Shown here in pieces: positions 53,250 through 61,536 of a DNA stretch of 64,000 bases. The notes under the pieces are model-generated. The model did not search any database, was not told where the DNA came from, and saw nothing but the letters and a program-made list of their open reading frames with translations. The stretch comes from JAPEKQ01 sp964516845. Lineage in GTDB: Bacteria > Joyebacterota > Joyebacteria > Joyebacterales > Joyebacteraceae. Position numbers and translations under genes: made by a program. Each line of letters opens with the position of its first letter. Positions within the stretch are counted from its first letter, which is position 1. The stretch is taken from assembly GCA_964516845.1 (NCBI GenBank), contig CAZEXP010000005.1, positions 37,712 through 101,711 of the forward strand, in the 5' to 3' direction.

Positions 53250-53277
53250 ACGGGCGGGCCCCCCGGGGTCCGCCCGT
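53250..53277 (+). terminator. hairpin terminator after the KOW-like gene
   Basis: Arms 53250-53262 and 53265-53277 pair over 13 bp with one G-T and a two-base tip. It separates the MutL-like unit from the membrane modules; 13 nt later the next promoter begins. No T-run follows, so read-through is possible. Confidence 0.65.
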
Positions 53278-53289
53278 ATGCGTAAGGTC

Positions 53290-53318
53290 TTGACAGGCAA
53301 CAAGGTGTCTGATAATCT
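53290..53318 (+). promoter_or_regulatory. strong promoter of the duplicated membrane modules
   Basis: TTGACA (53290-53295), 17 nt, TAATCT (53313-53318). This is one of the best matches in the window. The predicted start near 53325 gives a leader of about 120 nt that holds the 17-nt repeats. Confidence 0.8.
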
Positions 53319-53354
53319 CCGGGCACTCAAAATGCGCAAGAGGAGGGGGCTTGG

Positions 53355-53422
53355 TGGAGTCCGGGGCTCGTTGGAGTCAACGGCTCGATGGAGCCCGGCG
53401 GTTCATGGAGCCTCTTCTCATT
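53355..53422 (+). repeat. four 17-nt imperfect direct repeats in the module leader
   Basis: TGGAG recurs at 53355, 53372, 53389 and 53406, exactly 17 nt apart. The units share TGGAG(T/C)C and, in the first three, a GGCTCG/GGTTCA-like second half. The array lies between the promoter and the start of the first module gene. The period is not a multiple of three, so it is not a coding repeat. It could bind a regulator or an RNA-binding protein. Confidence 0.7.
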
Positions 53423-53445
53423 CCGGTAGGGGAAAGGAGCAGTGG

Positions 53446-54702
53446 ATGCTCGCAGACAGAGGGCTCGCTCGCGTTGGGCGCTCTGGGATGGGGTCGGTTG
53501 CGATCCTCGTGATCGTGGTGGCCCTTTTCTTGTGCGCGGGAGTTGCGCCGGCACAGCAGACCGGGGGCATCGAGGCCGCGGAGACCGTGGTCGAAGACGT
53601 CCTGGAGCCTCTGATGCCGCCAACGGCGGTGTCGGCCGTCGACACACCCAACGATCGCGGCAGCTCGATCAACGTCACGTGGGAGCACTCTCCGGATCAT
53701 GAGAGCGGCACCCTTCTCGGATACAGCGTCTATCGTTCGTCCGATCCGGACACCGGCTTCGTGTTCGCGGGGCGGGTCCCCTATGTCCAGGACCACTACC
53801 GGGATAGCAGCATCGGTGACCGCGAGCCGACCTATTACCGCGTTGCCACCGTCGGTCTCGACGGACGGGAGGCGCTCTCAGAGTCGTTCGGTCCCGCCGA
53901 AGCCTTCCCGCAGTGGTTCAACGGCGCTCGGGTCAACGTCCTGATCGCGGTTGTCATCTTCGTCGTCGCGATCGTCTACTTCGTGAATGCGGCGAAGTCT
54001 GGCAAGGACCTGTTCATCCGGCGCCTCGCCGGTCTTGATGAGATGGACAATGCCGTCGGGCGCGCCACCGAGATGGGCAAGCCGATCCTCTACATCACCG
54101 GTCTCTCGACCATCTCCGACGTGGCGACCATCGCCGGCATCAACATCCTCGGCGAGGTGGCGAAGAAGACCGCCGAGTACAACACCAAGCTCATTGTGCC
54201 GTGCGCGGATCCGATCGTCATGGCGGTCGAGCAGGAGGTCGTCAAGGAAGCCTATGCGAAGGCCGGGCGTCCCGATGCCTACAGCGATGACGATGTCTTC
54301 TACCTCACGCGCAGTCAGTTTGCGTACGTGGCCGGCGTCAACGGCATCATGGTCCGGCAGCGCCCCGCCACGATTCTCTACATGGGGATGTTCTACGCGG
54401 AGTCGCTCGTACTGGCGGAGACCGGCGCGTCCATCGGAGCTATTCAGATCGCCGGCACCGACGCCGTCACACAGCTTCCGTTCTTCATCACGTCGTGTGA
54501 CTATACGCTGATCGGGGAGGAACTCTATGCGGCGAGCGCCTACCTGTCGCGTGAGCCTATCCTGCTCGGCGGACTCAAGGGCCAGGACACGGTCAAGTTC
54601 ATCGCGGGAGTGTTTCTCATCGTCGCTGTCGTTGTCGCGACGCTGGCGGCGACCGGCGTGATCGAGACCAACTTTATGGCGCCGCTCTTCGTAACAGGCT
54701 AG
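53446..54702 (+). CDS. module copy A, gene 1: signal peptide-Fn3-TM-DUF6754-like protein
   Basis: A 418-residue envelope protein. It has a signal peptide (about residues 12-37) and a fibronectin type III-like domain (SINVTWEHSPDHESGTLLGY, then PTYYRVATVGLDGRE, about 60-150). A membrane helix follows (VLIAVVIFVVAIVYFV), then a cytoplasmic alpha/beta domain beginning with LFIRRLAGLDEMDNAVGRAT and containing YITGLSTISDVATIAGINIL, then AASAYLSREPILLGGLKGQD. A C-terminal membrane helix closes the protein. The cytoplasmic domain fits what I recall of DUF6754; its function is not known. The ATG at 53446 has AAAGGAG upstream. Gene 1 of copy B is a clear paralogue. Confidence 0.82.
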   Translation: MLADRGLARVGRSGMGSVAILVIVVALFLCAGVAPAQQTGGIEAAETVVEDVLEPLMPPTAVSAVDTPNDRGSSINVTWEHSPDHESGTLLGYSVYRSSDPDTGFVFAGRVPYVQDHYRDSSIGDREPTYYRVATVGLDGREALSESFGPAEAFPQWFNGARVNVLIAVVIFVVAIVYFVNAAKSGKDLFIRRLAGLDEMDNAVGRATEMGKPILYITGLSTISDVATIAGINILGEVAKKTAEYNTKLIVPCADPIVMAVEQEVVKEAYAKAGRPDAYSDDDVFYLTRSQFAYVAGVNGIMVRQRPATILYMGMFYAESLVLAETGASIGAIQIAGTDAVTQLPFFITSCDYTLIGEELYAASAYLSREPILLGGLKGQDTVKFIAGVFLIVAVVVATLAATGVIETNFMAPLFVTG

Positions 54703-54708
54703 CCGGAG

Positions 54709-54729
54709 CGGGGCGGTTGGACCGCCCCG
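54709..54729 (+). repeat. 9-bp hairpin after module A gene 1
   Basis: Arms CGGGGCGGT (54709-54717) and ACCGCCCCG (54721-54729) with a 3-nt loop. No T-run follows. It could set a lower expression level for the following genes. Confidence 0.5.
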
Positions 54730-54822
54730 GTGGGTCGGCGCCCTGGACGCCGCGCGGGCTTACCGCCGTAGAGCGGGAAGACCGAGAGGCGCACAGAGGC
54801 AGACAAGACGAGGAAAGGACAT

Positions 54823-55452
54823 ATGCGACGTCAGCTTCCACTCGCTCTCTGTTTTGTCGCGGGGCTGTTCATGGCGGTGCAGTACTTCGTCCCGCACCCC
54901 GCGGTCCAGAACACATACGAGATCATTCTGAACTGGCTGCAGACACTCCTGGCCTTCGCGTTCCTGCTGGGCACTGTGAGCCTCGTCAGGATGCACTTCC
55001 ACAAGATCAGGAATCGGGCGGATGATCGGTTCTTCAGCTGGGTGACGCTGGTGGGCCTGGTCGGCATGATCGGACTGGGCTTCTTTCACCCGCAGCACCA
55101 GCTCCCAGGCTCTCCGTTCAACCTCATGTTCCTCAACGTCCAGGTGCCGATCGAGGCGACGATGTTCTCGCTCCTGGCGTTCTACATTGCTTCCGCTGCC
55201 TTCCGGGCCTTCCGGGCCAGGACGCTTGAGGCGACGCTGCTTCTCGTCGCGGCTTGCATCGTGATGCTCGGACGCGTGCCCATCGGAGACCTCATTCACC
55301 ATTCGATCCCCGACGCGACGCAGTGGATCCTCAACGTGCCGAACCTCGCAGCGAAGCGAGGCGTGATGATCGGTGTCGGTCTTGGAATGATGGCGACCGC
55401 ACTCAAGATCATCCTCGGTATCGAGCGCGCGTGGATGGGTGGAAGCGACTAG
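54823..55452 (+). CDS. module copy A, gene 2: polytopic membrane protein
   Basis: A 209-residue protein with about six membrane helices (starting near residues 5, 35, 70, 100, 134 and 178). Diagnostic stretches shared with copy B are the start MRR-x-(I/L)PLA, FVPH near residue 22, MFLNVQVP, MFSLLAFYIASAAFRAFRAR, CIVMLGRVPIG and the end IILGIERAWMGG. No catalytic motif is evident. AAAGGACAT precedes the ATG. I do not recognise the family. Confidence 0.78.
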   Translation: MRRQLPLALCFVAGLFMAVQYFVPHPAVQNTYEIILNWLQTLLAFAFLLGTVSLVRMHFHKIRNRADDRFFSWVTLVGLVGMIGLGFFHPQHQLPGSPFNLMFLNVQVPIEATMFSLLAFYIASAAFRAFRARTLEATLLLVAACIVMLGRVPIGDLIHHSIPDATQWILNVPNLAAKRGVMIGVGLGMMATALKIILGIERAWMGGSD

Positions 55453-55496
55453 ACCGAATCAGCGAGAAGCGCGCATCGTCGCGCCCGGAGGTTTGT

Positions 55497-56342
55497 ATGA
55501 ATGTGTTTGAAAAGATGCTTGCGATCGACCGGCGATGGATCTTTCTCGCCATCGGCATAGCGGTCATCGTTCCATTCTTCTTCCCGCTGGGGTTGCCCGT
55601 CGTCGTGACGCCCCCGGTTCAGCACCTGTACGATGCGGTCGACGCTATCCATCCGAACGATGCGCCACTGCTTCTATCGATCGACTACGCGCCCGCGACG
55701 CTTCCCGAACTCGAGCCGATGGCGATGGCCATTCTGCGGCACGCGTTCGAGCGGGACGTCAATGTCGCCGTCATGACGCTTCATCCTGCCGGCTACGGTC
55801 TGGCGGAGCGCGCGGTGCTCAATGCGGCTGAGGAGATGGGGCAGGAGTACGGGACGGACTACTGCTTCCTCGGGTTCAAGCCGGGAGTGTCGGCCCCGAT
55901 CCTGGGGATAGGCGTGAACATCAGGAACGTGTTCCCTGAGGACGCCTACGGAACGCCCCTTGCCGAGATCCCGATGATGGAAGGGGTCCGGAACTACGAC
56001 GACATCCCGCTCGTCATCTCGCTGGCCGGCTGGTCCGCCGCGGAGGCCTGGGTCTACTACGCATACCAGCCGTTCGGGCAGGCGGTCGGCGCCGGTGTTA
56101 CGGCGGTCATGGCGACCGACTTCTACCCGTTCTTGAGTTCGCATCAGCTCGTCGGTCTTCTCGGCGGGATGCGCGGTGCGGCGGAGTACGAGGTCCTCAA
56201 TGAGCATCTGGACAAGGGTGTGAAGGGGATGGACTCGCAGTCGATCATTCACATCATGATCATCATTCTCATCGTCGCTGGGAACATCGCGTACTTCGGC
56301 GCAAGACGCCGCAAGAGGCTCGAAGATATCGAGGCGGCATAG
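55497..56342 (+). CDS. module copy A, gene 3: double-anchored membrane protein
   Basis: A 281-residue protein with one helix near each end (about 13-32 and 256-275), leaving a soluble domain of about 220 residues. It begins AIDRRWIFLAIGIAVIVPFF. Shared landmarks with copy B are TPPVQHLYDAVDAI, LPELEPMAMAILRHAF, VGLLGGMRGAAEYEVL, GMDSQSIIH and GNIAYFGARR near the end. The soluble core has alternating hydrophobic strands like an alpha/beta fold. The ATG at 55497 lies after CGGAGG. A longer upstream frame overlaps gene 2 and is rejected. Confidence 0.78.
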   Translation: MNVFEKMLAIDRRWIFLAIGIAVIVPFFFPLGLPVVVTPPVQHLYDAVDAIHPNDAPLLLSIDYAPATLPELEPMAMAILRHAFERDVNVAVMTLHPAGYGLAERAVLNAAEEMGQEYGTDYCFLGFKPGVSAPILGIGVNIRNVFPEDAYGTPLAEIPMMEGVRNYDDIPLVISLAGWSAAEAWVYYAYQPFGQAVGAGVTAVMATDFYPFLSSHQLVGLLGGMRGAAEYEVLNEHLDKGVKGMDSQSIIHIMIIILIVAGNIAYFGARRRKRLEDIEAA

Positions 56343-56373
56343 TCGACTCACCACTAGCTGCCGGAGGACATTG

Positions 56374-57009
56374 ATGGGAACAATTATCTGGACAACGATC
56401 GGGGCGATACTCACGCTCTCCGTGTACAGCTTCCTGTACAAGGACAATCCGTTCTACAAGTTCGCCGAGCATCTGGTGGTCGGCATCTCGGCGGGCTACT
56501 ATCTCGTCATCTACTACTACAACTTCATTGATCCGAATGTCGTGACGCCGGTGTTCCAGCTCAGGATGGGGGACCAGGCGATCGCATTCGGGAGCGGTAC
56601 ATGGTGGCTGGCGTTGATCCCCGGGCTCCTGGGACTTCTGCTCTACACCCGGTTCTTCCCGAAGGTCGCGTGGGTCGCCCGATGGTCGCTCGGCATCTAC
56701 GTCGGCGGCTACGCCGGCCTCGGCATCTCGCCCGTCATGCAGGCTAGAGTCATCGAGCAGATCGGCGCGAACGCTCTGCCGTTGACATCCGTGACCAACG
56801 TGCTTCTCGTCGTGGGGCTCATCGGTACGCTCGCGTACTTCTTCTTCTCGATGAAGCACAGGGGCGTTCTGGGTGTGTTCGCGAGAACCGGTATCGTGTT
56901 CCTGATGGTCGGGTTCGGGGCATCGTTCGGCTACACGGTGATGTCGCGAATCTCACTGTTGATCGGTCGCGTGGGTTTCCTTCTCCATGACTGGTTGCAT
57001 CTGGTCTAG
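56374..57009 (+). CDS. module copy A, gene 4: polytopic membrane protein
   Basis: A 211-residue protein with about six membrane helices. Near the start is SVYSFLYKDNPFYKFAEHLV. The strongest conservation in the whole module is at the end: YFFFSMKHRGVLG, then FGASFGYTVMSRISLLIGR, then DWLH. Over the last 57 alignable residues I count 40 identities with copy B. GGAGG lies six bases before the ATG. No enzyme motif is visible; pore, scaffold or anchor roles are all open. Confidence 0.78.
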   Translation: MGTIIWTTIGAILTLSVYSFLYKDNPFYKFAEHLVVGISAGYYLVIYYYNFIDPNVVTPVFQLRMGDQAIAFGSGTWWLALIPGLLGLLLYTRFFPKVAWVARWSLGIYVGGYAGLGISPVMQARVIEQIGANALPLTSVTNVLLVVGLIGTLAYFFFSMKHRGVLGVFARTGIVFLMVGFGASFGYTVMSRISLLIGRVGFLLHDWLHLV

Positions 57010-57043
57010 CGTGGGCGTTCGAGGCGTCAATCGGGGAGTGCGA

Positions 57044-58264
57044 ATGAAGAGGACATGGCTCACGTTCCTCGCCGCGGTTCTGATGGCGGTCTCGCTGCTC
57101 GGTGTTTCAGCCGCGCAGGAGGCTGTGCCGACCGTCGACACGGACGTGCCGCTCGAGGACGTCGCGCCCGACATGGTTGCGCCGGCGGCTCCAGGCGCGC
57201 TGACGGCCCATGACTATCTGGACTCGAACGACGCGGGGGACAAGATCGAGCTCGGCTGGGAGCTCTCGCCGGATGACGGCGACGGCAGCCGTGACGTCAC
57301 TGCCTACTTCCTTTGGCGGTCGCAGATGGCCGGCTCACCGGGAGAGATCGTCGCGGAGCTCCCGGCCGGACAGACGCGCTACGTCGATCAGGACCTCGAG
57401 CCGGGGACGGAGTATTTCTATCGTCTCACCGCGTTCGACGGGACGAATGTGTCAGATCCCGTTACGTGCGCTCCCGTTGCCGGTCGCGTCAATCTCTTCC
57501 AGTGGTCGAGGATCTCCATTCTGGCGCTCATGCTCGTCTTCTTCGGGCTCGTGCTCTTGTTCACGAAGCTCGCGGAACGCGGCGCCGACCTCTACGTGCG
57601 GCGCATTCCCGGCCTCAACGCCATCGAAGAGGCCGTCGGACGAGCCACCGAGATGGGCCGCCCGGTCCTCTACGTGCCGGGCATCGGTGAGATCGACAAC
57701 ATCATGACGATCGCGAGTCTCACGATCCTCTCGCACGTCGCGAAGATCACGGCTCGTTACGAAACGCCGCTCATCGTCCCGACCGCTCGCGCGGTCGTGA
57801 TGTCGGCGGCCGAAGAGGTCGTCAAGCAGGCGTATGCCGAGGTCGGCCAGCCCGACGCGTACAACCCGGACAACATCCGTTACCTCTCGGACGCGCAGTT
57901 CGCCTTCGCGGGCGCGGTCAACGGCATCATGCTTCGCGAGAAGCCCGCGGCCAATCTGTACATGGGCGCGTTCTGGGCCGAGTCACTGCTTCTGGCCGAG
58001 ACCGGTTTCGAGGCGGGGGCGATCCAGGTTGCGGGCACCGCGATGGTCTCGCAGCTGCCGTTCTTCGTCACGGCGTGCGACTTCACGCTGATGGGTGAGG
58101 AACTGTATGCGGCGAGCGCGTATCTGTCGCGCGAGCCGAAGCTTCTGGGCGGGCTGAAGGGCTCGGACTGGATGAAGGTTGTGACCATCGCGCTCATGGC
58201 GCTCGGAGCCGTTCTGAATTTCATGGGCCACGAAACGTTCGTCAACTGGTTCCATACGCAGTAA
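57044..58264 (+). CDS. module copy B, gene 1: signal peptide-Fn3-TM-DUF6754-like protein
   Basis: The 406-residue paralogue of module A gene 1. It has a signal peptide (1-24), an acidic spacer, an Fn3-like domain (KIELGWELSPDDGDGSRDVT, then LEPGTEYFYRLTAFDG), a membrane helix (ILALMLVFFGLVLLF), the cytoplasmic domain (LYVRRIPGLNAIEEAVGRAT, MGRPVLYVPGIGEI, MGEELYAASAYLSREPKLLG) and a short C-terminal helix. The linker outside the membrane differs most from copy A, the cytoplasmic part least. GGGGAG precedes the ATG at 57044, 34 nt after module A ends. Confidence 0.82.
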   Translation: MKRTWLTFLAAVLMAVSLLGVSAAQEAVPTVDTDVPLEDVAPDMVAPAAPGALTAHDYLDSNDAGDKIELGWELSPDDGDGSRDVTAYFLWRSQMAGSPGEIVAELPAGQTRYVDQDLEPGTEYFYRLTAFDGTNVSDPVTCAPVAGRVNLFQWSRISILALMLVFFGLVLLFTKLAERGADLYVRRIPGLNAIEEAVGRATEMGRPVLYVPGIGEIDNIMTIASLTILSHVAKITARYETPLIVPTARAVVMSAAEEVVKQAYAEVGQPDAYNPDNIRYLSDAQFAFAGAVNGIMLREKPAANLYMGAFWAESLLLAETGFEAGAIQVAGTAMVSQLPFFVTACDFTLMGEELYAASAYLSREPKLLGGLKGSDWMKVVTIALMALGAVLNFMGHETFVNWFHTQ

Positions 58265-58276
58265 CGGGGGAGGCAG

Positions 58277-58921
58277 ATGAGACGCGAGATACCGCTCGCC
58301 ATCACGTTCCTGGTCGGCCTCTTCATGCTCGTCGACTTCTTCGTCCCGCACCACGGCGTGTCGGCGGCGGCGGAGGAGATGAAGCAGTGGGGGACGATCG
58401 TGATCGCCGCGTCGATCCTCCTCGGCGTCGGGAATCTGATCCGCGTGCACTACCGCAAGATCCGCCGCAAGCAGGATGGCTGGGGATACAGCATCACGAC
58501 GATTGCGGCGATGGGTGTGATGCTCTACTTCGGTGGTCCCTGGGGAACGATCGCAGAAGGCTCGGCCTTCAACTGGATGTTCCTCAACATGCAGGTTCCG
58601 CTTCAGAGCACGATGTTCTCGCTCCTGGCGTTCTTCATCGCATCGGCAGCGTATCGTGCCTTCCGACTCCGTTCCGCTGAGGCCGGGCTCCTTCTGATCG
58701 CTGCCATTATCGTGATGCTCGGACGCGTTCCGCTCGGGCAGTTCCTGACCCGCGGGCTTCCCGAGAAGGCGACGTTGCCGTGGTTGACCGAGACCATCAT
58801 GACCTATCCGAACATGGCGGCGTTCCGCGGCATCCTGATGGGTGCGGCGCTCGGCGTCATGGCCATGGGTCTGAGGATCATCCTCGGTATCGAGCGGTCC
58901 TACCTCGGCGGGGAGAAATAG
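58277..58921 (+). CDS. module copy B, gene 2: polytopic membrane protein
   Basis: The 214-residue paralogue of module A gene 2, with the same six-helix pattern. It shares FVPHHGV, MFLNMQVP, MFSLLAFFIASAAYRAFRLR, IIVMLGRVPLG and IILGIERSYLGG. It is 12 nt after gene 1 with a strong GGGGGAGG. Helix 3 and the loop before it have diverged from copy A. Confidence 0.78.
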   Translation: MRREIPLAITFLVGLFMLVDFFVPHHGVSAAAEEMKQWGTIVIAASILLGVGNLIRVHYRKIRRKQDGWGYSITTIAAMGVMLYFGGPWGTIAEGSAFNWMFLNMQVPLQSTMFSLLAFFIASAAYRAFRLRSAEAGLLLIAAIIVMLGRVPLGQFLTRGLPEKATLPWLTETIMTYPNMAAFRGILMGAALGVMAMGLRIILGIERSYLGGEK

Positions 58922-58924
58922 CGC

Positions 58925-59752
58925 ATGAGTGAGGGATTTGATCTTAGGCGGATAGACCGGCGGATCATCTTCGTCCTCGTGCTCGTCGCCGTGGTGTGGC
59001 CTCTGCTCATGCCGCTCAGACTCCCGATGGACGTATCACCCCCGGTGCAGGCTCTCTATGACACCATTGAAGAGATTCCAGCCGGCTCGATCGTGATGCT
59101 GGCCGGTGACTACAGCCCGGACACGATGCCCGAGCTCCAGCCGATGGCGGAGACCTTCATCAGGCACGCGTTCCGGAACGACCTGCGGCTCGTCGTGGCG
59201 TGCCTCTGGCCCGCGTCTCCTCCGCTGGTGGAACGGGCTCTCACCCCTCTCGCAGAGGAGTTCGGCAAGGTCGACGGTGTCGACTACGTCAACCTCGGCT
59301 ACATGGCCGGCGGCACCGTGACCCTTCTCGGCATGGGGGCGAGTATTCCGAACACGTTCCCGTCCGCCTACGGCGGCACGCCTGTCGGTGAGATCCCGCT
59401 GATGCAGGAGGTCCAGAACTTCGACGACATCGCTTTCGTCATGGAGGTCTCCGCGGGAACGCCGGGCACCCGCGAATGGGTGCAGCAGGTGCAGAGCAGA
59501 TTCCGTGTGGCGCTCGGCTCCGGGACGACGGCGGTCGGCGCTCCGAACTTCTATCCCTACGTTCAGAGCGGACAGCTCGTCGGACTGCTGGGTGGGCTCA
59601 AGGGCGCTGCCGAGTATGAGACGCTCCTCGGCTCCCCCGGAGATGCGACGAAGGGCATGGATGCGCAGTCGGTCGTCCACGCGCTCATTGTGGTGTTCAT
59701 CATTCTCGGCAATATCGCCTACTTCGTCGCACGGCGACAGGGACGGGCCTAG
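58925..59752 (+). CDS. module copy B, gene 3: double-anchored membrane protein
   Basis: The 275-residue paralogue of module A gene 3: N-terminal helix after RRIDRRIIFVLVLVAVVWPL, a soluble domain with SPPVQALYDTIEEI, DTMPELQPMAETFIRHAF, VGLLGGLKGAAEYETL and GMDAQSVVH, and a C-terminal helix ending GNIAYFVARRQ. It starts 3 nt after gene 2. The ribosome-binding site GGGGAG is set further back than usual. Confidence 0.78.
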   Translation: MSEGFDLRRIDRRIIFVLVLVAVVWPLLMPLRLPMDVSPPVQALYDTIEEIPAGSIVMLAGDYSPDTMPELQPMAETFIRHAFRNDLRLVVACLWPASPPLVERALTPLAEEFGKVDGVDYVNLGYMAGGTVTLLGMGASIPNTFPSAYGGTPVGEIPLMQEVQNFDDIAFVMEVSAGTPGTREWVQQVQSRFRVALGSGTTAVGAPNFYPYVQSGQLVGLLGGLKGAAEYETLLGSPGDATKGMDAQSVVHALIVVFIILGNIAYFVARRQGRA

Positions 59753-59778
59753 GGCCCGGTAGCCTCGGAGAGGAAACC

Positions 59779-60462
59779 ATGAACTGGTTGCACTTGCTCT
59801 TCAATGGCCCACCGGGGACGCCGGCGTCCGTCGTCTGGGGATTCTGGGTCGCCGCGATCCTGACGATCAGCATCTACAGCTTCCTCTACAAGGACAATCC
59901 GCTGTACAAGTTCGCGGAGAGTCTATTCGTGGGACTGGGGGCGGCGTACTGGCTGGCGCTTCTCTATCATGAGACCATCGTGCCGAAGCTGCTGCATCCG
60001 CTCTTCCCCGGCGCCAGCGGGGACCCGGTGCAGTTCTGGAGGATCGTCCCGGGCGTCCTCGCGATCTTCATGCTCCTGAGATTCTTCCCGAAGCTCTCGT
60101 GGCTGTCGCGGTGGGCACTCGGTTTCATCGTGGGAATGTACTCGGCCGTCAATATCACGGGCTTCGCCCAGGCCGACTTCGTGGCACAGATCTACGCAAC
60201 GATGACGACACCGCTGAACTCGGGCGGCGCGCTCGCGATCACTCTCAATATTGTTGCGATCATCGGTGTGTGCGCCACGCTCATCTACTTCTTCTTCTCG
60301 AAGGAGCACAAGGGCGTGCTGGGCGGTGTCGCGAAGCTCGGGATCTGGTTTCTGATGATCGCGTTCGGCGCGTCGTTCGGCTACACGGTCATGGGACGCG
60401 TCTCGCTGCTCATCGGCCGGATGCAGTTCATGCTCAGGGACTGGCTGCACATCATCGAATAG
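59779..60462 (+). CDS. module copy B, gene 4: polytopic membrane protein
   Basis: The 227-residue paralogue of module A gene 4. It has a longer N-terminus (MNWLHLLFNGPPGTPASVVW), then SIYSFLYKDNPLYKFAESLF and the conserved end YFFFSKEHKGVLG, FGASFGYTVMGRVSLLIGR and DWLH. GGAGAGGAAACC precedes the ATG. A terminator follows, closing the eight-gene membrane unit. Confidence 0.78.
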   Translation: MNWLHLLFNGPPGTPASVVWGFWVAAILTISIYSFLYKDNPLYKFAESLFVGLGAAYWLALLYHETIVPKLLHPLFPGASGDPVQFWRIVPGVLAIFMLLRFFPKLSWLSRWALGFIVGMYSAVNITGFAQADFVAQIYATMTTPLNSGGALAITLNIVAIIGVCATLIYFFFSKEHKGVLGGVAKLGIWFLMIAFGASFGYTVMGRVSLLIGRMQFMLRDWLHIIE

Positions 60463-60497
60463 CAGGCGATTCTGTCGGTCATCGCTGTCACGCAATG

Positions 60498-60527
60498 AGG
60501 GCTGCGTCGCTTCGGCGGTGCAGCCCT
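60498..60527 (+). terminator. terminator after the membrane modules
   Basis: Outer arms AGGGCTGC (60498-60505) and GCAGCCCT (60520-60527) with an inner CGC-TTCG-GCG helix capped by a stable UUCG tetraloop, followed by TTGCTCTG. It is the expected end of the module transcript. Confidence 0.75.
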
Positions 60528-60592
60528 TTGCTCTGTCGGCGGCGCGGTCAACAGAGCGAGAGCAGCGAAGTATCAGATGGAGGAGTTCGCCC

Positions 60593-61390
60593 TTGACGTC
60601 GTGGCGTTTTCTCAACACCGGTGCCGGCAGCGGCGCCGTGAACATGGCGATCGACGAGGCCATGCTCGTCGGCGTCAACAGGGGGACGACGCCGCCCACC
60701 GTGCGGGTCTACGCGTGGGAGCCTCCGACCGTGAGTCTCGGGTACGCTCAGCGCATCGAGGACGAGCTTGACCTCGAGGCCGTCGACCGGTTTGGATTCG
60801 GAGTGGTGCGCAGGCCGACCGGGGGTCGGGCGGTGCTGCACGCGGGCGAGCTGACCTACTCCGTTGTCGGCCCGGCGGGGGAGGACCCGCTCGGGCGGTC
60901 GATCATGGAAGCATATGAATCCATCGCGAGAGCTCTCGCGGCGGGGCTCGGTCGTCTCGGGGTCGAGGTGGAGCTGGCCCCGGTCGCGACGGAGGCGATC
61001 GGCCGGGACGGTGCGAGTCCTCCGTGCTTCGCGAGCGCGGGTCGATACGAGATCGTGGTCGGAGGGAGGAAGCTCATCGGGAGCGCGCAGCGGCGGGTCG
61101 GGAGAGGCGTTCTCCAGCACGGCTCACTGCTCATGGACTCGACGCACGAGCGGATCGCGGACCTGATGCTCGTCGCGGATGACCGCCGCCGGGAGACAGT
61201 GCGGCGGCTCCTGGCACAGAAAACGACCCACCTATCGGCTCTTCTGGGGCGCCCGGTGGCCTTCGGCGAGGTGGCCGAGGCTGTGCGGTTCGGATTCGCC
61301 CATGCATGGGGTGTTTCTCTTGATGAGGGACGTCTCACAGAAGCTGAACTGGAGGCGGCTGAAACGCTTGCAACTGAGTATGCCATATGA
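60593..61390 (+). CDS. LipM-like octanoyltransferase / lipoate-protein ligase family
   Basis: A 265-residue BPL/LplA-fold enzyme. It shows NMAIDEAML, VSLGYAQ, RPTGGRAVLHAGELTYSVV and ASAGRYEIVVGGRKLIGSAQ, then LQHGSLLMD. A cysteine (Cys145, in SPPCFAS) lies where LipM-type octanoyltransferases have their catalytic Cys, which favours LipM over ATP-dependent LplA. It would octanoylate GcvH and related domains. The TTG at 60593 has GGAGGAG seven bases upstream and homology begins there; the longer frame from 60518 crosses the terminator. No lipoyl synthase is in the window. Confidence 0.85.
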   Translation: MTSWRFLNTGAGSGAVNMAIDEAMLVGVNRGTTPPTVRVYAWEPPTVSLGYAQRIEDELDLEAVDRFGFGVVRRPTGGRAVLHAGELTYSVVGPAGEDPLGRSIMEAYESIARALAAGLGRLGVEVELAPVATEAIGRDGASPPCFASAGRYEIVVGGRKLIGSAQRRVGRGVLQHGSLLMDSTHERIADLMLVADDRRRETVRRLLAQKTTHLSALLGRPVAFGEVAEAVRFGFAHAWGVSLDEGRLTEAELEAAETLATEYAI

Positions 61391-61412
61391 AGTTAGACCC
61401 GGGAAAAAGCTA

Positions 61413-61441
61413 TTGACAATGCCGGGGTGCGGTTGTACCAT
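61413..61441 (+). promoter_or_regulatory. promoter of the TonB-dependent receptor gene
   Basis: TTGACA (61413-61418), 17 nt, TACCAT (61436-61441), with a predicted leader of about 90 nt. No riboswitch-like fold is evident in that leader. Confidence 0.75.
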
Positions 61442-61536
61442 GCCGAGTAGAAGAACGATGAGCGACCGCCCTTCGCCCTGCCCGGGTGTCGAGGCAGGTT
61501 TTTCGTGCCGGAACCCCCCGAGGAGATGATGAGACC

